A DNA stretch of 64,000 nucleotides from Caballeronia jiangsuensis (GCA_000648925.1 JFHF01000035.1:1-64000); one strand, 5' to 3'; counted from the stretch's first letter, positions 26,114 to 34,623 are shown. Numbers and translations: made by a program. Notes: generated by a model from the sequence alone, not told the origin.

Positions 26114-27181
26114 TCAGCTATCGCTGCCCGATGCCGCGTCGCCGCCTTCGGTATCTTCGTTTTCGTACGCGCCGAGGCGGTTATACAAGGTCTTGAGGCT
26201 CACGCCGAGCGCCTTCGCCGCGCGCCGCTTGTCGCCGCCGCAATGCTTGAGCGTGCCGAGGATGATCTGCTTCTGCGCGTCGGCGAGCGGCGTGCCGACC
26301 CAGACGTTCATCGCGTCGCCCTGCGTGACGGGCTTCTTCACCCGCGACGCGAGATGCGGATGCGCGATCTCCACCGTCTTCTCCGCGAGAATGAACGCGC
26401 GATAGACCGTGTTCTTCAGTTCGCGCACGTTCCCCGGCCATGAGTACGTGCGCAGCACGTCGAGCGCGCGTTTGCTGAAGACCTTGCTCGTGCCTTCCTG
26501 CGCATTCATCTCCGAGAGGAAATGCTGCGCGAGCAGTTCGCGGTCCGAATCGCGCTCGCGCAGCGGCGGCGCGCGCAACGGGAACACCGCGAGTCGATAC
26601 ATCAGATCTTCGCGCAAGCCGTTTTCCTTTACGGCCGTGACGGGATCGCGATTGGTCGCCGCGATCACGCGCACATCCGAGCTGATGAGATCGTTGCCGC
26701 CGACGCGAAAGAACGTGCCCGTTTCCAGCGCGCGCAGCAGCTTCACCTGCCGCACCGGCGACATCTCCGTGACTTCGTCGAGAAAGAGCGTGCCGCCGTT
26801 CGCGTGCTCGAAATAGCCGATACGCCCCTGCACCGCGCCCGTGAAGCTGCCTTTCTCGTGACCGAAGAGTTCGGCTTCGATGAGGTTATCCGGAATCGCG
26901 CCGCAGTTCACCGCGATGAACGGCGCGTCCTTGCGCGCGCTGTGGTCGTGGATCGTCCGGGCGACGAGCTCCTTGCCGGTGCCCGACTCGCCGATGATGA
27001 GCGCCGTCGCATCGGTGGCGGCGACGCGTTCGATTTGCGCATACAGCTCCAGCATCACGGGCGACGAGCCGTAGAGCAGTCCATAGGACTTCAGGCCCGG
27101 CACTTCTCCCGTGTTGCGCTTTCTTTGCGCGGGTGTATCTCCGACCGCGGTGGGCGGCGGATCCAGATCGGTTGACGCCAT
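26114..27181 (-). CDS. Sigma-54-dependent transcriptional activator without receiver domain
   Basis: A bacterial enhancer-binding protein of 355 aa. After a short N-terminus (about 38 residues, no receiver, GAF or PAS domain) comes the AAA+ core: Walker A GESGTGKE at 64-71, the sigma-54 contact loop GSFTGA at 111-116 (variant of GAFTGA) and Walker B TLFLDE at 131-136. A Fis-type helix-turn-helix lies near the C-terminus ([18 protein letters not shown]). The start at 27181 has AGGA at good distance; longer frames upstream look non-coding. Lacking an input domain, it should be active when made or be held by a partner protein, like PspF. It lies about 9 kb from rpoN. Confidence 0.88.
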   Translation of the reverse strand: MASTDLDPPPTAVGDTPAQRKRNTGEVPGLKSYGLLYGSSPVMLELYAQIERVAATDATALIIGESGTGKELVARTIHDHSARKDAPFIAVNCGAIPDNLIEAELFGHEKGSFTGAVQGRIGYFEHANGGTLFLDEVTEMSPVRQVKLLRALETGTFFRVGGNDLISSDVRVIAATNRDPVTAVKENGLREDLMYRLAVFPLRAPPLRERDSDRELLAQHFLSEMNAQEGTSKVFSKRALDVLRTYSWPGNVRELKNTVYRAFILAEKTVEIAHPHLASRVKKPVTQGDAMNVWVGTPLADAQKQIILGTLKHCGGDKRRAAKALGVSLKTLYNRLGAYENEDTEGGDAASGSDS

Positions 27182-27656
27182 GTGTCCTGATCGTTCCAGT
27201 TCTGCGTATGTCGTGGGCGGGCGGCGGCCTGCGCGGGCGCCCCCGGTCGTGCAGCCGGCGTGGCGCGGTTCGGCGCGCGCGAGCGGCGCAACCGTGGGTG
27301 ACCGCGCGCATCGGCATGTGACGCGCCCGTGCGCGTTGCCCGTCGTGCTCACGCTAGCCGTGAGCGCTCTTCCTCGTGGTGCGTCGGTCCAGGAACGTCT
27401 GCATCGGGTATTTCGCAGCGCCGATTGTTTACAGACGAGCCTATCTCATAAACGCTATTTAACCATTCGCAACGACATTGCGGCAATGCGCTGGCCGGCG
27501 CGGGGCGCATTTTGTCTGAACCGCGCGGTGAGTGCGGCGCACTTCCGGAAAGGTTCTCCTTTACGCACCGAGAATTTACAAAGGCACAGCGTAATTGTTA
27601 CCCGATCATCGCGACGCGGCGTCGCGGGCGAGCGGCAGGCTTCGGTTCAGCGTCAC
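27182..27656. other. Intergenic region upstream of activator and small-protein operon
   Basis: About 475 bases of non-coding DNA between divergent units. The right end runs into the sigma-54 promoter at 27657. A weak GG-N10-GC match toward the activator gene (minus strand, about 27313-27327) was seen but is not convincing. Confidence 0.4.
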
Positions 27657-27672
27657 TGGCACGAAAGCTGCG
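27657..27672 (+). promoter_or_regulatory. Sigma-54 (-24/-12) promoter candidate for the 27.8-28.8 kb operon
   Basis: TGGCACG-AAAG-CTGC with GG at 27658-27659 and GC at 27670-27671, spacing exactly ten. The -24 box is a full match to TGGCACG; the -12 box has one change (TTGC to CTGC). It lies 95 bases before the ATG at 27767. Confidence 0.7.
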
Positions 27673-27766
27673 TAAGCTCGGTCATCGTGATACTTGTTCG
27701 AAAAGTCGCCGACGAGCATCGCCCTGAGGCGCACACACGAGAATGGGCGAGAGAGGCAAAAGCATC

Positions 27767-28123
27767 ATGGAAGACTTCTTTATTTTCGACGGGCCCGCAC
27801 AAGAGCGCACCGCGCCCTCACGGCCGCTTCGCACGCGACGCGCGAACGGTTCGGGCGGCGATCGTCAGGAACTCGTGACGGGCGAGCCGATCGACATCTA
27901 TCACTGGGCCGCCGTCGCGCTCGTCACCGCGCTGATGTGCGCGGTGCTAGGCTATGCGGCGGGCACGCCTGCGCTCGCACGCGCCGCGAACGTGACGAGC
28001 CTCGTGTTCGGCGCGATGGGCGGTGCGCTGATGGCAAGCGGCGTCGTGCGCAGCCTGCGCGCGCGTCTCGAAGCGGGCGGGCGCCTTGCCGTGCCCCGCC
28101 TTCCCGTCGCCGAAACGCGCTGA
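27767..28123 (+). CDS. Small two-helix membrane protein of unknown function
   Basis: 118 aa. A hydrophilic Arg-rich N-terminus of about 45 residues precedes two hydrophobic helices (WAAVALVTALMCAVLGYAAG and VTSLVFGAMGGALMASGVV), with a basic tail. The ATG at 27767 is preceded by GAGAGAGG; an ATG at 27743 is also possible. No family recognised. It heads a putative operon with a DUF883 protein and another small membrane protein, behind a sigma-54 promoter candidate. Confidence 0.65.
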   Translation: MEDFFIFDGPAQERTAPSRPLRTRRANGSGGDRQELVTGEPIDIYHWAAVALVTALMCAVLGYAAGTPALARAANVTSLVFGAMGGALMASGVVRSLRARLEAGGRLAVPRLPVAETR

Positions 28124-28174
28124 TCGTCGCATCGGCGCGCTCGGACAAACCCAATTAGGCGAGGACTACATCCT

Positions 28175-28492
28175 ATGAGTCAAACGACTGTCCAGCTTGC
28201 GTTGGGCAAGCAAAAGATCATCGAAGACATCAAGGTGCTGCTGAACGATTCGGAGGAATTGCTGCGTTTATCGGCGACGCTGCCCGGGGAGGGCGTCGAA
28301 GCGCTGCGGACGCGTTTGCGCGATCACGTCGATTCGGCGCGCGGCGCGCTGGAAGATGCGCAGGCGAACGCGCAAAGCCGTTATCGCGCGGGCGTCGATT
28401 GCACCGAGAAATACGTGAAGGACAATCCGTGGCAGTCGCTCGGCATTGCGGCGGGCGTCGGCTTTCTGGTGGGGCTTCTGGTTTCCCGCTGA
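28175..28492 (+). CDS. DUF883 family protein (ElaB/YqjD/YgaM-like)
   Basis: A 105-aa C-tail-anchored inner-membrane protein. The first 80 residues are a charged amphipathic helix with coiled-coil character. The end has the typical KDNPWQSLGIAAGVGFLVGLLVSR, a single C-terminal membrane helix. E. coli YqjD and ElaB bind stationary-phase ribosomes at the membrane and are stress-induced (established for the family). Here it lies 51 bases after the preceding gene and is probably co-transcribed. Confidence 0.9.
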   Translation: MSQTTVQLALGKQKIIEDIKVLLNDSEELLRLSATLPGEGVEALRTRLRDHVDSARGALEDAQANAQSRYRAGVDCTEKYVKDNPWQSLGIAAGVGFLVGLLVSR

Positions 28493-28496
28493 TTTG

Positions 28497-28521
28497 CCGC
28501 GCATTCATCTTGAATGCGCGG
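28497..28521 (+). terminator. Hairpin after the DUF883 gene
   Basis: Perfect 11-base arms CCGCGCATTCA and TGAATGCGCGG around TCT. There is no long T run, so it may only attenuate expression of the next gene. Confidence 0.5.
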
Positions 28522-28573
28522 AGCCGTCGTTTAAACGCGGCGGCGAATTTTATTGATGATGGGAGAGAACACA

Positions 28574-28810
28574 ATGGCACGGCCCTCGATCGGAATTTTC
28601 GGCGCGTTGTTCGCAGTAGGCAGCGTTCTCGCGTGGAAGTGGGTGCAATCGCAGGATCTGGCCGGACGGCGCGCGGCGCGTGACCTGAACCGTTGGGAAG
28701 ACGAGGGCGGCAAAGTGCTGAGCCCGTCGACCGGCGCAAGCGCGAAGGCCGTGAATGGTCATGGCGTCGTCGGCGGCACTCCGGATGCGTGGCATTTTCC
28801 GCGGAGTTGA
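28574..28810 (+). CDS. Small N-terminally anchored membrane protein of unknown function
   Basis: 78 aa, with one hydrophobic segment near the N-terminus (IGIFGALFAVGSVLAWKWV) and a soluble tail ending GTPDAWHFPRS. GGGAGAG precedes ATG at 28574; an earlier ATG would add seven residues. Third gene of the small-protein cluster after DUF883. Function unknown. Confidence 0.65.
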   Translation: MARPSIGIFGALFAVGSVLAWKWVQSQDLAGRRAARDLNRWEDEGGKVLSPSTGASAKAVNGHGVVGGTPDAWHFPRS

Positions 28811-28859
28811 GCCGCACTGCTTCAACCCGCTATCGCTTTTTAATGATGCGACCAAAGAA

Positions 28860-28887
28860 ACGCGCGCTGAATCAGCGTGCGTTTTTT
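28860..28887 (+). terminator. Terminator after the small membrane-protein cluster
   Basis: ACGCGCGCTGA pairs with TCAGCGTGCGT (one G-T wobble), followed by six T. Confidence 0.8.
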
Positions 28888-29143
28888 CGCGTGATAAACG
28901 CTTATAATCGGTGAAACTCCGGCCATAAGTTGTCTAAATGGAAAAACTTACGCTGGGTTTGAGCCAAGCGTGCGGATCATCGGAAATTATTCTATTTTTT
29001 GCGCATTTCGCGTCGCGCGATTACCTTTAATCGGCGGCCATCGCGAATCGCACCGGCCCGTACGGCGTCCATGCCGCACGGAGAAGACCATGCCACTTCA
29101 TGGCGTGTGACCCTGAAAACGCTTTGGAAGAATTCGAGACGCA
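28888..29143 (+). promoter_or_regulatory. Upstream region of the NtrC-type regulator gene
   Basis: TATAAT occurs at 28902-28907 but has only a weak -35. A weak GG-N10-GC match lies at about 28939-28954 (TGGAAAA...ACGCT). Which one drives the regulator is open. Confidence 0.35.
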
Positions 29144-30547
29144 ATGCCACACGTATTGATTGTCGATGACGATCCCAGTACCCGCGAGGCGCTAGCCGCG
29201 ATCATCGGCGAAGACGGATTGACGACGGCCACCGCCGGCGATTTGCGCGAGGCACGCATTCAGCTCGTGCGGCAGACGCCGGACGTCGTATTCACCGATC
29301 TCAAGCTGCCCGACGGCACGGGCGTCGATCTTTTCGAGGATCTCGACCCGCGCTCGGGCGTCGAGGTGATCGTGATAACCGGCCACGCGACGGTCGAATC
29401 GGCTGTCAGCGCGCTCAAGATGGGCGCGACCGACTATCTCGTCAAACCGATCAACATGCAGCGCGTGAAGGCGATCCTCTCGCGCCTGCCGCGCGCCGGC
29501 GACCTGAAAGCGGAAATCGGCACCTTGCGCGGCGAGTTGCGCCGCATGGGCCGCTTCGGCCTGATGCTCGGCAACTCGCCCGCGATGCAAACGGTGTACG
29601 ACCAGATCGGCCGCGTCGCGCCGACGGCCGCGTCCGTGTTGCTGATCGGCGAATCGGGCACCGGGAAGGAAGTCGCCGCGCAGACGCTGCACGAGCTCAG
29701 CCTGCGCCGCAAGCATTCGTTCATCGCGGTGAACTGCGGCGCGATCTCGCCGAACCTGATCGAATCGGAGATGTTCGGCCACGAGCGCGGCTCGTTCACG
29801 GGCGCGGATCGGCAGCACAAGGGTTATTTCGAACGCGCGAACGGCGGCACGCTGTTCCTCGACGAAATCACCGAAATGCCGATCGAGCTTCAGGTGAAGT
29901 TGCTGCGCGTCCTGGAGACGGGCATGTTCATGCGCGTCGGCACGACCAAGGAACTCGAGACGGACGTGCGCCTCATCGCCGCGACCAATCGCGATCCCGA
30001 GCAGGCCGTGCTCGAAGGCAAACTGCGCCTCGATCTCTATCATCGGCTGAACGTATTCCCGATCAACCTGCCGCCGTTGCGCGAGCGGGGCAAGGACGTC
30101 GAATTGCTCGGACAGGCCTTCCTCGACGAGCTGAATTCCCGCTACAACACGAAAAAGGGCTTCCCGCCGGCCGTGCGCGAGATGCTGGCGTCGTACAACT
30201 GGCCGGGCAACGTGCGCGAGCTGAAGAACTACGTGCAGCGCGCGTACATCATGTCGGCGACGGATTCGGACAGCACGGCCACGGTGCCGCTGCAGATTTC
30301 GCTGTCGAAACCATCGGCGGGCACGGCGGTGACCATTCCGTTCGGCACCTCGCTCGCGCAGGCCGACCGTCAGCTCATCCTCGCCACGCTCGACCAGTGC
30401 GGCGGCGTGAAGACGCGCGCCGCCGAAATCCTCGGAATCAGCTTGAAAACGCTTTATAACCGGCTCGTCGAGTACGGCGAGGACGCGAACAAGGCTGCTG
30501 TCGGAGAAGGCGGCGACATGAACGAGGCAGATAGCGAAAATACCTGA
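29144..30547 (+). CDS. NtrC-family sigma-54 response regulator (orphan)
   Basis: 467 aa. The receiver domain has the acidic pocket at D8-D10, phosphoacceptor D52 and K101. The AAA+ domain shows Walker A GESGTGKE at 169-176, GSFTGA at 216-221 and Walker B TLFLDE at 236-241. A Fis-type helix-turn-helix ([18 protein letters not shown]) lies near the C-terminus. No histidine kinase gene is adjacent, so its signal must come from elsewhere. It is close in AAA+ wording to the receiver-less activator at 26.1-27.2 kb. Likely activates some of the -24/-12 promoters around it (inference). Confidence 0.93.
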   Translation: MPHVLIVDDDPSTREALAAIIGEDGLTTATAGDLREARIQLVRQTPDVVFTDLKLPDGTGVDLFEDLDPRSGVEVIVITGHATVESAVSALKMGATDYLVKPINMQRVKAILSRLPRAGDLKAEIGTLRGELRRMGRFGLMLGNSPAMQTVYDQIGRVAPTAASVLLIGESGTGKEVAAQTLHELSLRRKHSFIAVNCGAISPNLIESEMFGHERGSFTGADRQHKGYFERANGGTLFLDEITEMPIELQVKLLRVLETGMFMRVGTTKELETDVRLIAATNRDPEQAVLEGKLRLDLYHRLNVFPINLPPLRERGKDVELLGQAFLDELNSRYNTKKGFPPAVREMLASYNWPGNVRELKNYVQRAYIMSATDSDSTATVPLQISLSKPSAGTAVTIPFGTSLAQADRQLILATLDQCGGVKTRAAEILGISLKTLYNRLVEYGEDANKAAVGEGGDMNEADSENT

Positions 30548-30572
30548 ACGTCGCTTATCTTTAGACGAAAAC

Positions 30573-30607
30573 AACGCCTGCGGCTTTTAAAGTGCGCAGG
30601 CGTTTTT
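30573..30607 (+). terminator. Terminator of the NtrC-type regulator gene
   Basis: AACGCCTGCG (30573-30582) pairs with CGCAGGCGTT (30595-30604), ending in five T. Confidence 0.85.
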
Positions 30608-30670
30608 CATTGGCAGGCGCGTTTTCTACGCCGATAATGTGACAGGAGATGCGCAACGGAGACTCATGAG

Positions 30671-30686
30671 GGGCATGCCCTTTGCT
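30671..30686 (+). promoter_or_regulatory. Sigma-54 promoter candidate for the proline-rich protein gene
   Basis: GGGCATG-CCCT-TTGC with GG at 30672-30673 and GC at 30684-30685. It is nearly identical to the site at 38236-38251 (GGGCATG...TTTGCTG). It lies 83 bases before the ATG. Confidence 0.6.
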
Positions 30687-30768
30687 GCCGATCGAATGAC
30701 ATCCGCGCGTGGCGCGCAGGCGCCGACGGATGGCGAAAGTACGATCACAAGACCGCAAGGAGCCCGCC

Positions 30769-30987
30769 ATGCCACTCAGCCCGTCCCATCGCGCTTCCGA
30801 TGTTCACCGTATCGAAGCACAGACGCCGCAGCCGCCGGACCCGCCGGTAACGCCGCCCGACCAGCCGCCGCCCACGCCGATTCCGCCCGACACGAATCCG
30901 GATCCGACGCGCGAGCCGCCCGAGCCGCCGTCGCAGCCGATTGGCGATCCGCCGCCGGGACCGGGCGAAACACCGCACGTGTATTAG
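30769..30987 (+). CDS. Small proline-rich disordered protein
   Basis: 72 aa, about 40% proline from residue 20 on (runs such as PPDPPVTPPDQPPP). It has no cysteine or hydrophobic core, no signal peptide and no membrane segment. AAGGAG precedes the ATG at 30769. Such a sequence must be disordered or polyproline-II. Function unknown; the sigma-54 promoter candidate and stress-gene neighbours suggest a stress role. Longer frames upstream are rejected for lack of a ribosome site. Confidence 0.65.
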   Translation: MPLSPSHRASDVHRIEAQTPQPPDPPVTPPDQPPPTPIPPDTNPDPTREPPEPPSQPIGDPPPGPGETPHVY

Positions 30988-31097
30988 CAACGCAGAAGGA
31001 CGCAGGACTGCAGACGTTGGACAATGCCCAGAATTCGTGCAAGGTTTGAATAAGTTTCCATCCGCAGCGTAGGGATTACAACGGATGGTGCAACAAT

Positions 31098-31129
31098 GAC
31101 CGGCGACACGTTCTGTCGCCGGTCGCTTT
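31098..31129 (+). terminator. Terminator after the proline-rich protein gene
   Basis: GACCGGCGACA (31098-31108) and TGTCGCCGGTC (31114-31124) around CGTTC, followed by GCTTTTT. Confidence 0.85.
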
Positions 31130-31211
31130 TTCTGAAGCCGCGCTTGCCCAAGCGCAACGGTCCGACGCCGCCGACGTCACTATCGCGACGGCCTTCTTCT
31201 CTGGAGGCATC

Positions 31212-31448
31212 ATGAGGCATCCCGCACTCCGACGCTCCGCGCGTCATTCTTCCAAGCGCGAAGCGCGCGCCGAAGCCGCCAAGGCAGCCGGCGCCCAGGG
31301 CGCATCGGCGCCGCCCGCCGATCACGATCCCGCTGGCCAGAACCGCCCCGCGCCTGGCGTGCCGCCCGATGGCGAACACAATCAGGGCGGCGTGCGCCGC
31401 GAAGGGATCGACTATCAACGCGACCTGGGCTCCGAGCAGGACTCGTGA
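31212..31448 (+). CDS. Small hydrophilic disordered protein
   Basis: 78 aa, rich in Arg, Ala, Gly, Pro and Asp with almost no hydrophobic residues: a basic N-terminal third and an acidic, glycine-rich end (GEHNQGGVRREGIDYQRDLG). GGAGG lies six bases before the ATG. The composition is hydrophilin-like. No family recognised and no clear promoter seen. Confidence 0.65.
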   Translation: MRHPALRRSARHSSKREARAEAAKAAGAQGASAPPADHDPAGQNRPAPGVPPDGEHNQGGVRREGIDYQRDLGSEQDS

Positions 31449-31489
31449 TTCCGGCCGGCGGAAGCACCCGGCACAAGAATAAAAATTTC

Positions 31490-31517
31490 TACGCGGCGTG
31501 TGTTCGCCGCGTATTTT
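31490..31517 (+). terminator. Terminator before otsA
   Basis: TACGCGGCG (31490-31498) pairs with CGCCGCGTA (31505-31513), followed by TTTT. Confidence 0.75.
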
Positions 31518-31569
31518 CGTTCGTCCGTAACATCTCCATACAAACTTTCATTTACAAAAACCCACAAAA

Positions 31570-31585
31570 AGGCACAGCTTTTGCA
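31570..31585 (+). promoter_or_regulatory. Sigma-54 promoter candidate of otsA
   Basis: AGGCAC-AGCTT-TTGCA with GG at 31571-31572 and GC at 31583-31584, spacing ten. GGCAC and TTGCA both match the consensus. It lies 55 bases before the otsA start, in an AT-rich stretch. Confidence 0.75.
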
Positions 31586-31639
31586 TACCCTTGATCGCCA
31601 ATTCGAGCATGCAACGACAACTGATGAGGTGATGCTGTA

Positions 31640-33094
31640 ATGAGCAGATTGATCGTGGTATCGAATCGCGTCGCACCGATCCAGGAAGGCAAGCCCAGCG
31701 CGGGCGGCCTCGCGATCGGCGTTCTCGATGCGCTCAAGGAGACTGGGGGCGTGTGGTTCGGCTGGAGCGGCGAGATCGTCGGCGAGGCGGGCGCTCCGGT
31801 CGTCGAGAAAGGCGGCAAAGTGACCTACGCGACGGTCGGACTCACGCGCCGCGATTACGACCAGTATTACCGAGGTTTCTCGAACGCCACGCTGTGGCCG
31901 ACGTTTCACTATCGCAATGATCTCTCGCGCTTCGATCGCGAGGAATACGCGGGCTACATGCGCGTCAACGCGAGCCTCGCCGCGAAGCTGAAGACGATGC
32001 TCAAGCCCGACGACATCATCTGGGTGCACGACTATCACATGCTCCCGTTCGCGCAGGAGTTGCGAAAGCTGGGCGTCGCGAATCCGATCGGCTTCTTTCT
32101 GCACATCCCGTTTCCGGTGCCGGAGATCATGCGCACCGTGCCGCCGCACGAGGAACTGATCGCGGCGATGTGCCAGTACGACGTCGTCGGCTTCCAGACC
32201 GACAACGACAAGCAATCGTTCATCGACTACGTGGAGCGCACGAGCCGCGGCCACTTCAACGAAGACGACGGCATGCTGCAGGCGTTCGGCCGCATGCTGA
32301 AAGTGGGCGCGTATCCGATCGGCATCTATCCGGACGCCATCGCGAAGGCCGCCGATCAGTTCGCGAACCGCAAGCAGGTGAAGAGCCTGCGCGACAGCAT
32401 GCACGGGCGCAAGCTCATCATGAGCGTCGACCGGCTCGACTATTCGAAGGGTCTCGTCGAGCGCTTTCAGGCGTTCGAGCGGCTGCTGCTGAACGCGCCG
32501 GGCTGGCATGGCCGCGTGTCGCTCGTGCAGATCGCGCCGCCGACGCGCTCGGACGTGCAGACCTATCAGCGCATCCGCCAGAATCTGGAAGGCGAGGCGG
32601 GCCGCATCAACGGGCGTTTCGCCCAGCTCGACTGGACGCCGATCCAGTATCTGAACCGCAAATACGAACGCAATCTGCTGATGGCGCTGTTCCGCCTCTC
32701 GCAGGTCGGTTATGTGACGCCGCTGCGCGACGGCATGAATCTCGTCGCGAAGGAGTATGTCGCGTCGCAGGATCCGGCCGATCCGGGCGCGCTCGTGCTG
32801 TCGCAGTTCGCGGGCGCGGCGGATCAATTGCCGGGCGCGCTCGTCGTTAATCCGTTTGATCTGTCGCAGATGTCCGAAGCACTGGAGCGCGCGTTGTCGA
32901 TGCCGCTCGCCGAGCGTCAGGCGCGTCACGCCGACATGATGGCGCCGTTGCGCGAGAACAATCTTTCGGTGTGGCGCGATTCGTTCCTGTCGGACCTGCG
33001 CAGCGTCGCGACCGCGACATCTGTGACCGAAAAAACCGTCAATACGGTGAGGCAGGGCGCGACCGGAGCCAAGCGCCCGGCGGCGAAGGCCTGA
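31640..33094 (+). CDS. otsA: Trehalose-6-phosphate synthase
   Basis: GT20 glycosyltransferase making trehalose 6-phosphate from UDP-glucose and glucose 6-phosphate (484 aa, usual length). Visible signatures are VVSNRV and GGLAIGV at the N-terminus, WVHDYHMLPF, VDRLDYSKGL and the donor-site DGMNLVAKEYVA. Trehalose protects against osmotic stress, heat and drying. The phosphatase partner otsB is not next to it or anywhere in the window. Monocistronic: a terminator precedes and another follows. The sigma-54 promoter candidate in front is unusual, since in E. coli otsA is RpoS-dependent. Confidence 0.95.
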   Translation: MSRLIVVSNRVAPIQEGKPSAGGLAIGVLDALKETGGVWFGWSGEIVGEAGAPVVEKGGKVTYATVGLTRRDYDQYYRGFSNATLWPTFHYRNDLSRFDREEYAGYMRVNASLAAKLKTMLKPDDIIWVHDYHMLPFAQELRKLGVANPIGFFLHIPFPVPEIMRTVPPHEELIAAMCQYDVVGFQTDNDKQSFIDYVERTSRGHFNEDDGMLQAFGRMLKVGAYPIGIYPDAIAKAADQFANRKQVKSLRDSMHGRKLIMSVDRLDYSKGLVERFQAFERLLLNAPGWHGRVSLVQIAPPTRSDVQTYQRIRQNLEGEAGRINGRFAQLDWTPIQYLNRKYERNLLMALFRLSQVGYVTPLRDGMNLVAKEYVASQDPADPGALVLSQFAGAADQLPGALVVNPFDLSQMSEALERALSMPLAERQARHADMMAPLRENNLSVWRDSFLSDLRSVATATSVTEKTVNTVRQGATGAKRPAAKA

Positions 33095-33125
33095 GCCCGC
33101 GCCACACGTCATCTTTCACATGCAG

Positions 33126-33157
33126 CCCCGCGCCTCGAAAGAAGCGCGGGGTTTTTT
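33126..33157 (+). terminator. Terminator of otsA
   Basis: CCCCGCGC (33126-33133) and GCGCGGGG (33144-33151), then six T. Confidence 0.85.
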
Positions 33158-33180
33158 CTTGCGCCAAGCCGGGAGAATCG

Positions 33181-33196
33181 CGGAACGGGACTTGCG
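33181..33196 (+). promoter_or_regulatory. Sigma-54 promoter candidate for the acidic protein gene
   Basis: CGGAAC-GGGAC-TTGCG: GG at 33182-33183, GC at 33194-33195, spacing ten. The -12 box is perfect and the -24 box has two changes from TGGCAC. The AGGAGG and ATG follow 25-35 bases later, leaving a short leader. Confidence 0.5.
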
Positions 33197-33229
33197 GATT
33201 CATCATCGATACGATCCCAGGAGGTCATG

Positions 33230-33574
33230 ATGAGCGGAAGTACATTGAACCCGCCCGAAGACGACGGCGCGGAGTACGGCAAGGGGCACGGCACCGGGGC
33301 GCTCGGCCCGAGCGACTCGTCGGACAGCGGCTCGGACGTGCAGGGCGAAAAGCGTTATCCAGGCGACATCGAAGATGAACTCGACGCGCACGCGCTCGGC
33401 CAGTCCAAAGCGGAGTTGAACAGCGATACGGATCGCTTCGGCACCGGCGAAGCCGCGTCGGCGGACGGCGACAACAACCTCGAAGCCGACGCCGATATCC
33501 TGCCCGACGAGATCGAGGATGAAGCCCGCGGCCTCGCCGACGAGGACGCCGACCCGGCCGACGATCGACCCTGA
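33230..33574 (+). CDS. Small acidic disordered protein
   Basis: 114 aa, strongly acidic (Asp/Glu throughout, e.g. ILPDEIEDEARGLADEDADP) with Gly and Ser and few hydrophobic residues. No signal or membrane segment. Two ATGs follow one another at 33227 and 33230; the second is preferred because AGGAGG is then five bases away. Function unknown; composition like protective hydrophilins. Own promoter candidate and own terminator. Confidence 0.7.
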   Translation: MSGSTLNPPEDDGAEYGKGHGTGALGPSDSSDSGSDVQGEKRYPGDIEDELDAHALGQSKAELNSDTDRFGTGEAASADGDNNLEADADILPDEIEDEARGLADEDADPADDRP

Positions 33575-33610
33575 GACCCTGACACGCAGCGGCACAACGC
33601 AACATGAACG

Positions 33611-33642
33611 CGGCGCGCTTCCAGCGGAGCGCGCCGTTTTTT
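33611..33642 (+). terminator. Terminator after the acidic protein gene
   Basis: CGGCGCGCT (33611-33619) pairs with AGCGCGCCG (33628-33636), then six T. Confidence 0.85.
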
Positions 33643-33711
33643 ACACACGATTCGCAGCGCGGGGCTAACATCGTCGATTGACACTTCAAGCCGCGCTCAC
33701 GCTTTCCGCCG

Positions 33712-34623
33712 ATGGATCAGGACGTCTCCGCCACTCAATCCGCGCCTGTCGCTTCCGGCCGCACGTCGCGGTTCGGCTGGTTTTCGTGGATCGTCGATCC
33801 GATCACGCAATGGTCGCAGGATCACTGCCTGATGTTCTCGGCGTCGATCGCATTCTTTGCCGCGTTTTCGCTCGCGCCGACGCTCGTCATCGTCATCGCG
33901 GTGGCAAGCGTGTTCTTCGGCGCCGATGCGGTGCAAGGACGGCTCTTCGACGAGATCAGCGGCGTCGTGGGCGTGGACGCGGCTCACACGCTGGAGGCGA
34001 TCGTCGCGAACGCGTGGCATGCGGACATCGCGCGCAGCACGGCGATTCTCTCGCTCGCGGGCGTGCTGATCGGCGCGTCGGCGACGTTCTCGTCATTGCA
34101 CAGCGCGCTCAACGTCATCTGGCCGACGCCCGCCGTGAGCACGCGCGAAAGCATCGTCACGCTGCTGCGCGTGAGGCTGATGTCGTTCGGGCTCGTGGTC
34201 GGCTCCGGTTTGCTCGTCGCGATCCTGCTCGTGCTCGATGCGCTCGTCGAGATACTCGGCCATTGGGTGCTCGGCGACGGCAGTCCGTTCATCGTGCTGT
34301 CGGGCCTCACGCGGCGCGCGATATCGATCGGCGTGCTGATGGTCGCCTTCACCGTGCTGCTCAAGTTTCTGCCGACGACGCGCATGCGCTGGGCCGATGC
34401 CGCGCTCGGCGCGACCGCCGCCGCACTGCTTTTCGAAGGCGGCAAGCGGCTCTTCGCGTTCTATCTCGCGCACGCGGGCACGGCGAACATGTTCGGCGCG
34501 GCGGGGTCGCTCGCGATCATCCTCATGTGGCTTTATTACTCGGCGGCGGTGTTTCTGCTCGGCGCGGAGCTTTCGGCGACGGCGGCGAGAAAGCGCACGC
34601 ATCGGGCGTCGGGCTGGCGCTGA
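33712..34623 (+). CDS. YihY/BrkB family inner-membrane protein
   Basis: 303 aa with about six membrane helices. The family signatures SASIAFFAAFSLAPTLVIVI in the first helix and AGSLAIILMWLYYSAAVFLLG near the end are clear. Annotated in many genomes as YihY/virulence factor BrkB or (wrongly) ribonuclease BN; the molecular role is unknown. It is convergent with rpoN. I found no -24/-12 site in front of it. Confidence 0.88.
   Translation: MDQDVSATQSAPVASGRTSRFGWFSWIVDPITQWSQDHCLMFSASIAFFAAFSLAPTLVIVIAVASVFFGADAVQGRLFDEISGVVGVDAAHTLEAIVANAWHADIARSTAILSLAGVLIGASATFSSLHSALNVIWPTPAVSTRESIVTLLRVRLMSFGLVVGSGLLVAILLVLDALVEILGHWVLGDGSPFIVLSGLTRRAISIGVLMVAFTVLLKFLPTTRMRWADAALGATAAALLFEGGKRLFAFYLAHAGTANMFGAAGSLAIILMWLYYSAAVFLLGAELSATAARKRTHRASGWR

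Noticed and set aside
27313-27327. Weak -24/-12 match on the minus strand before the receiver-less activator
   Set aside because: GGGCGC and ATGC differ from the consensus in both boxes, and it lies in non-conserved-looking GC-rich DNA.
28939-28954. GG-N10-GC match before the NtrC-type regulator (TGGAAAA...ACGCT)
   Set aside because: Only the GG and GC fit. Neither box is close to TGGCAC or TTGC, so I do not count it among the sigma-54 candidates.
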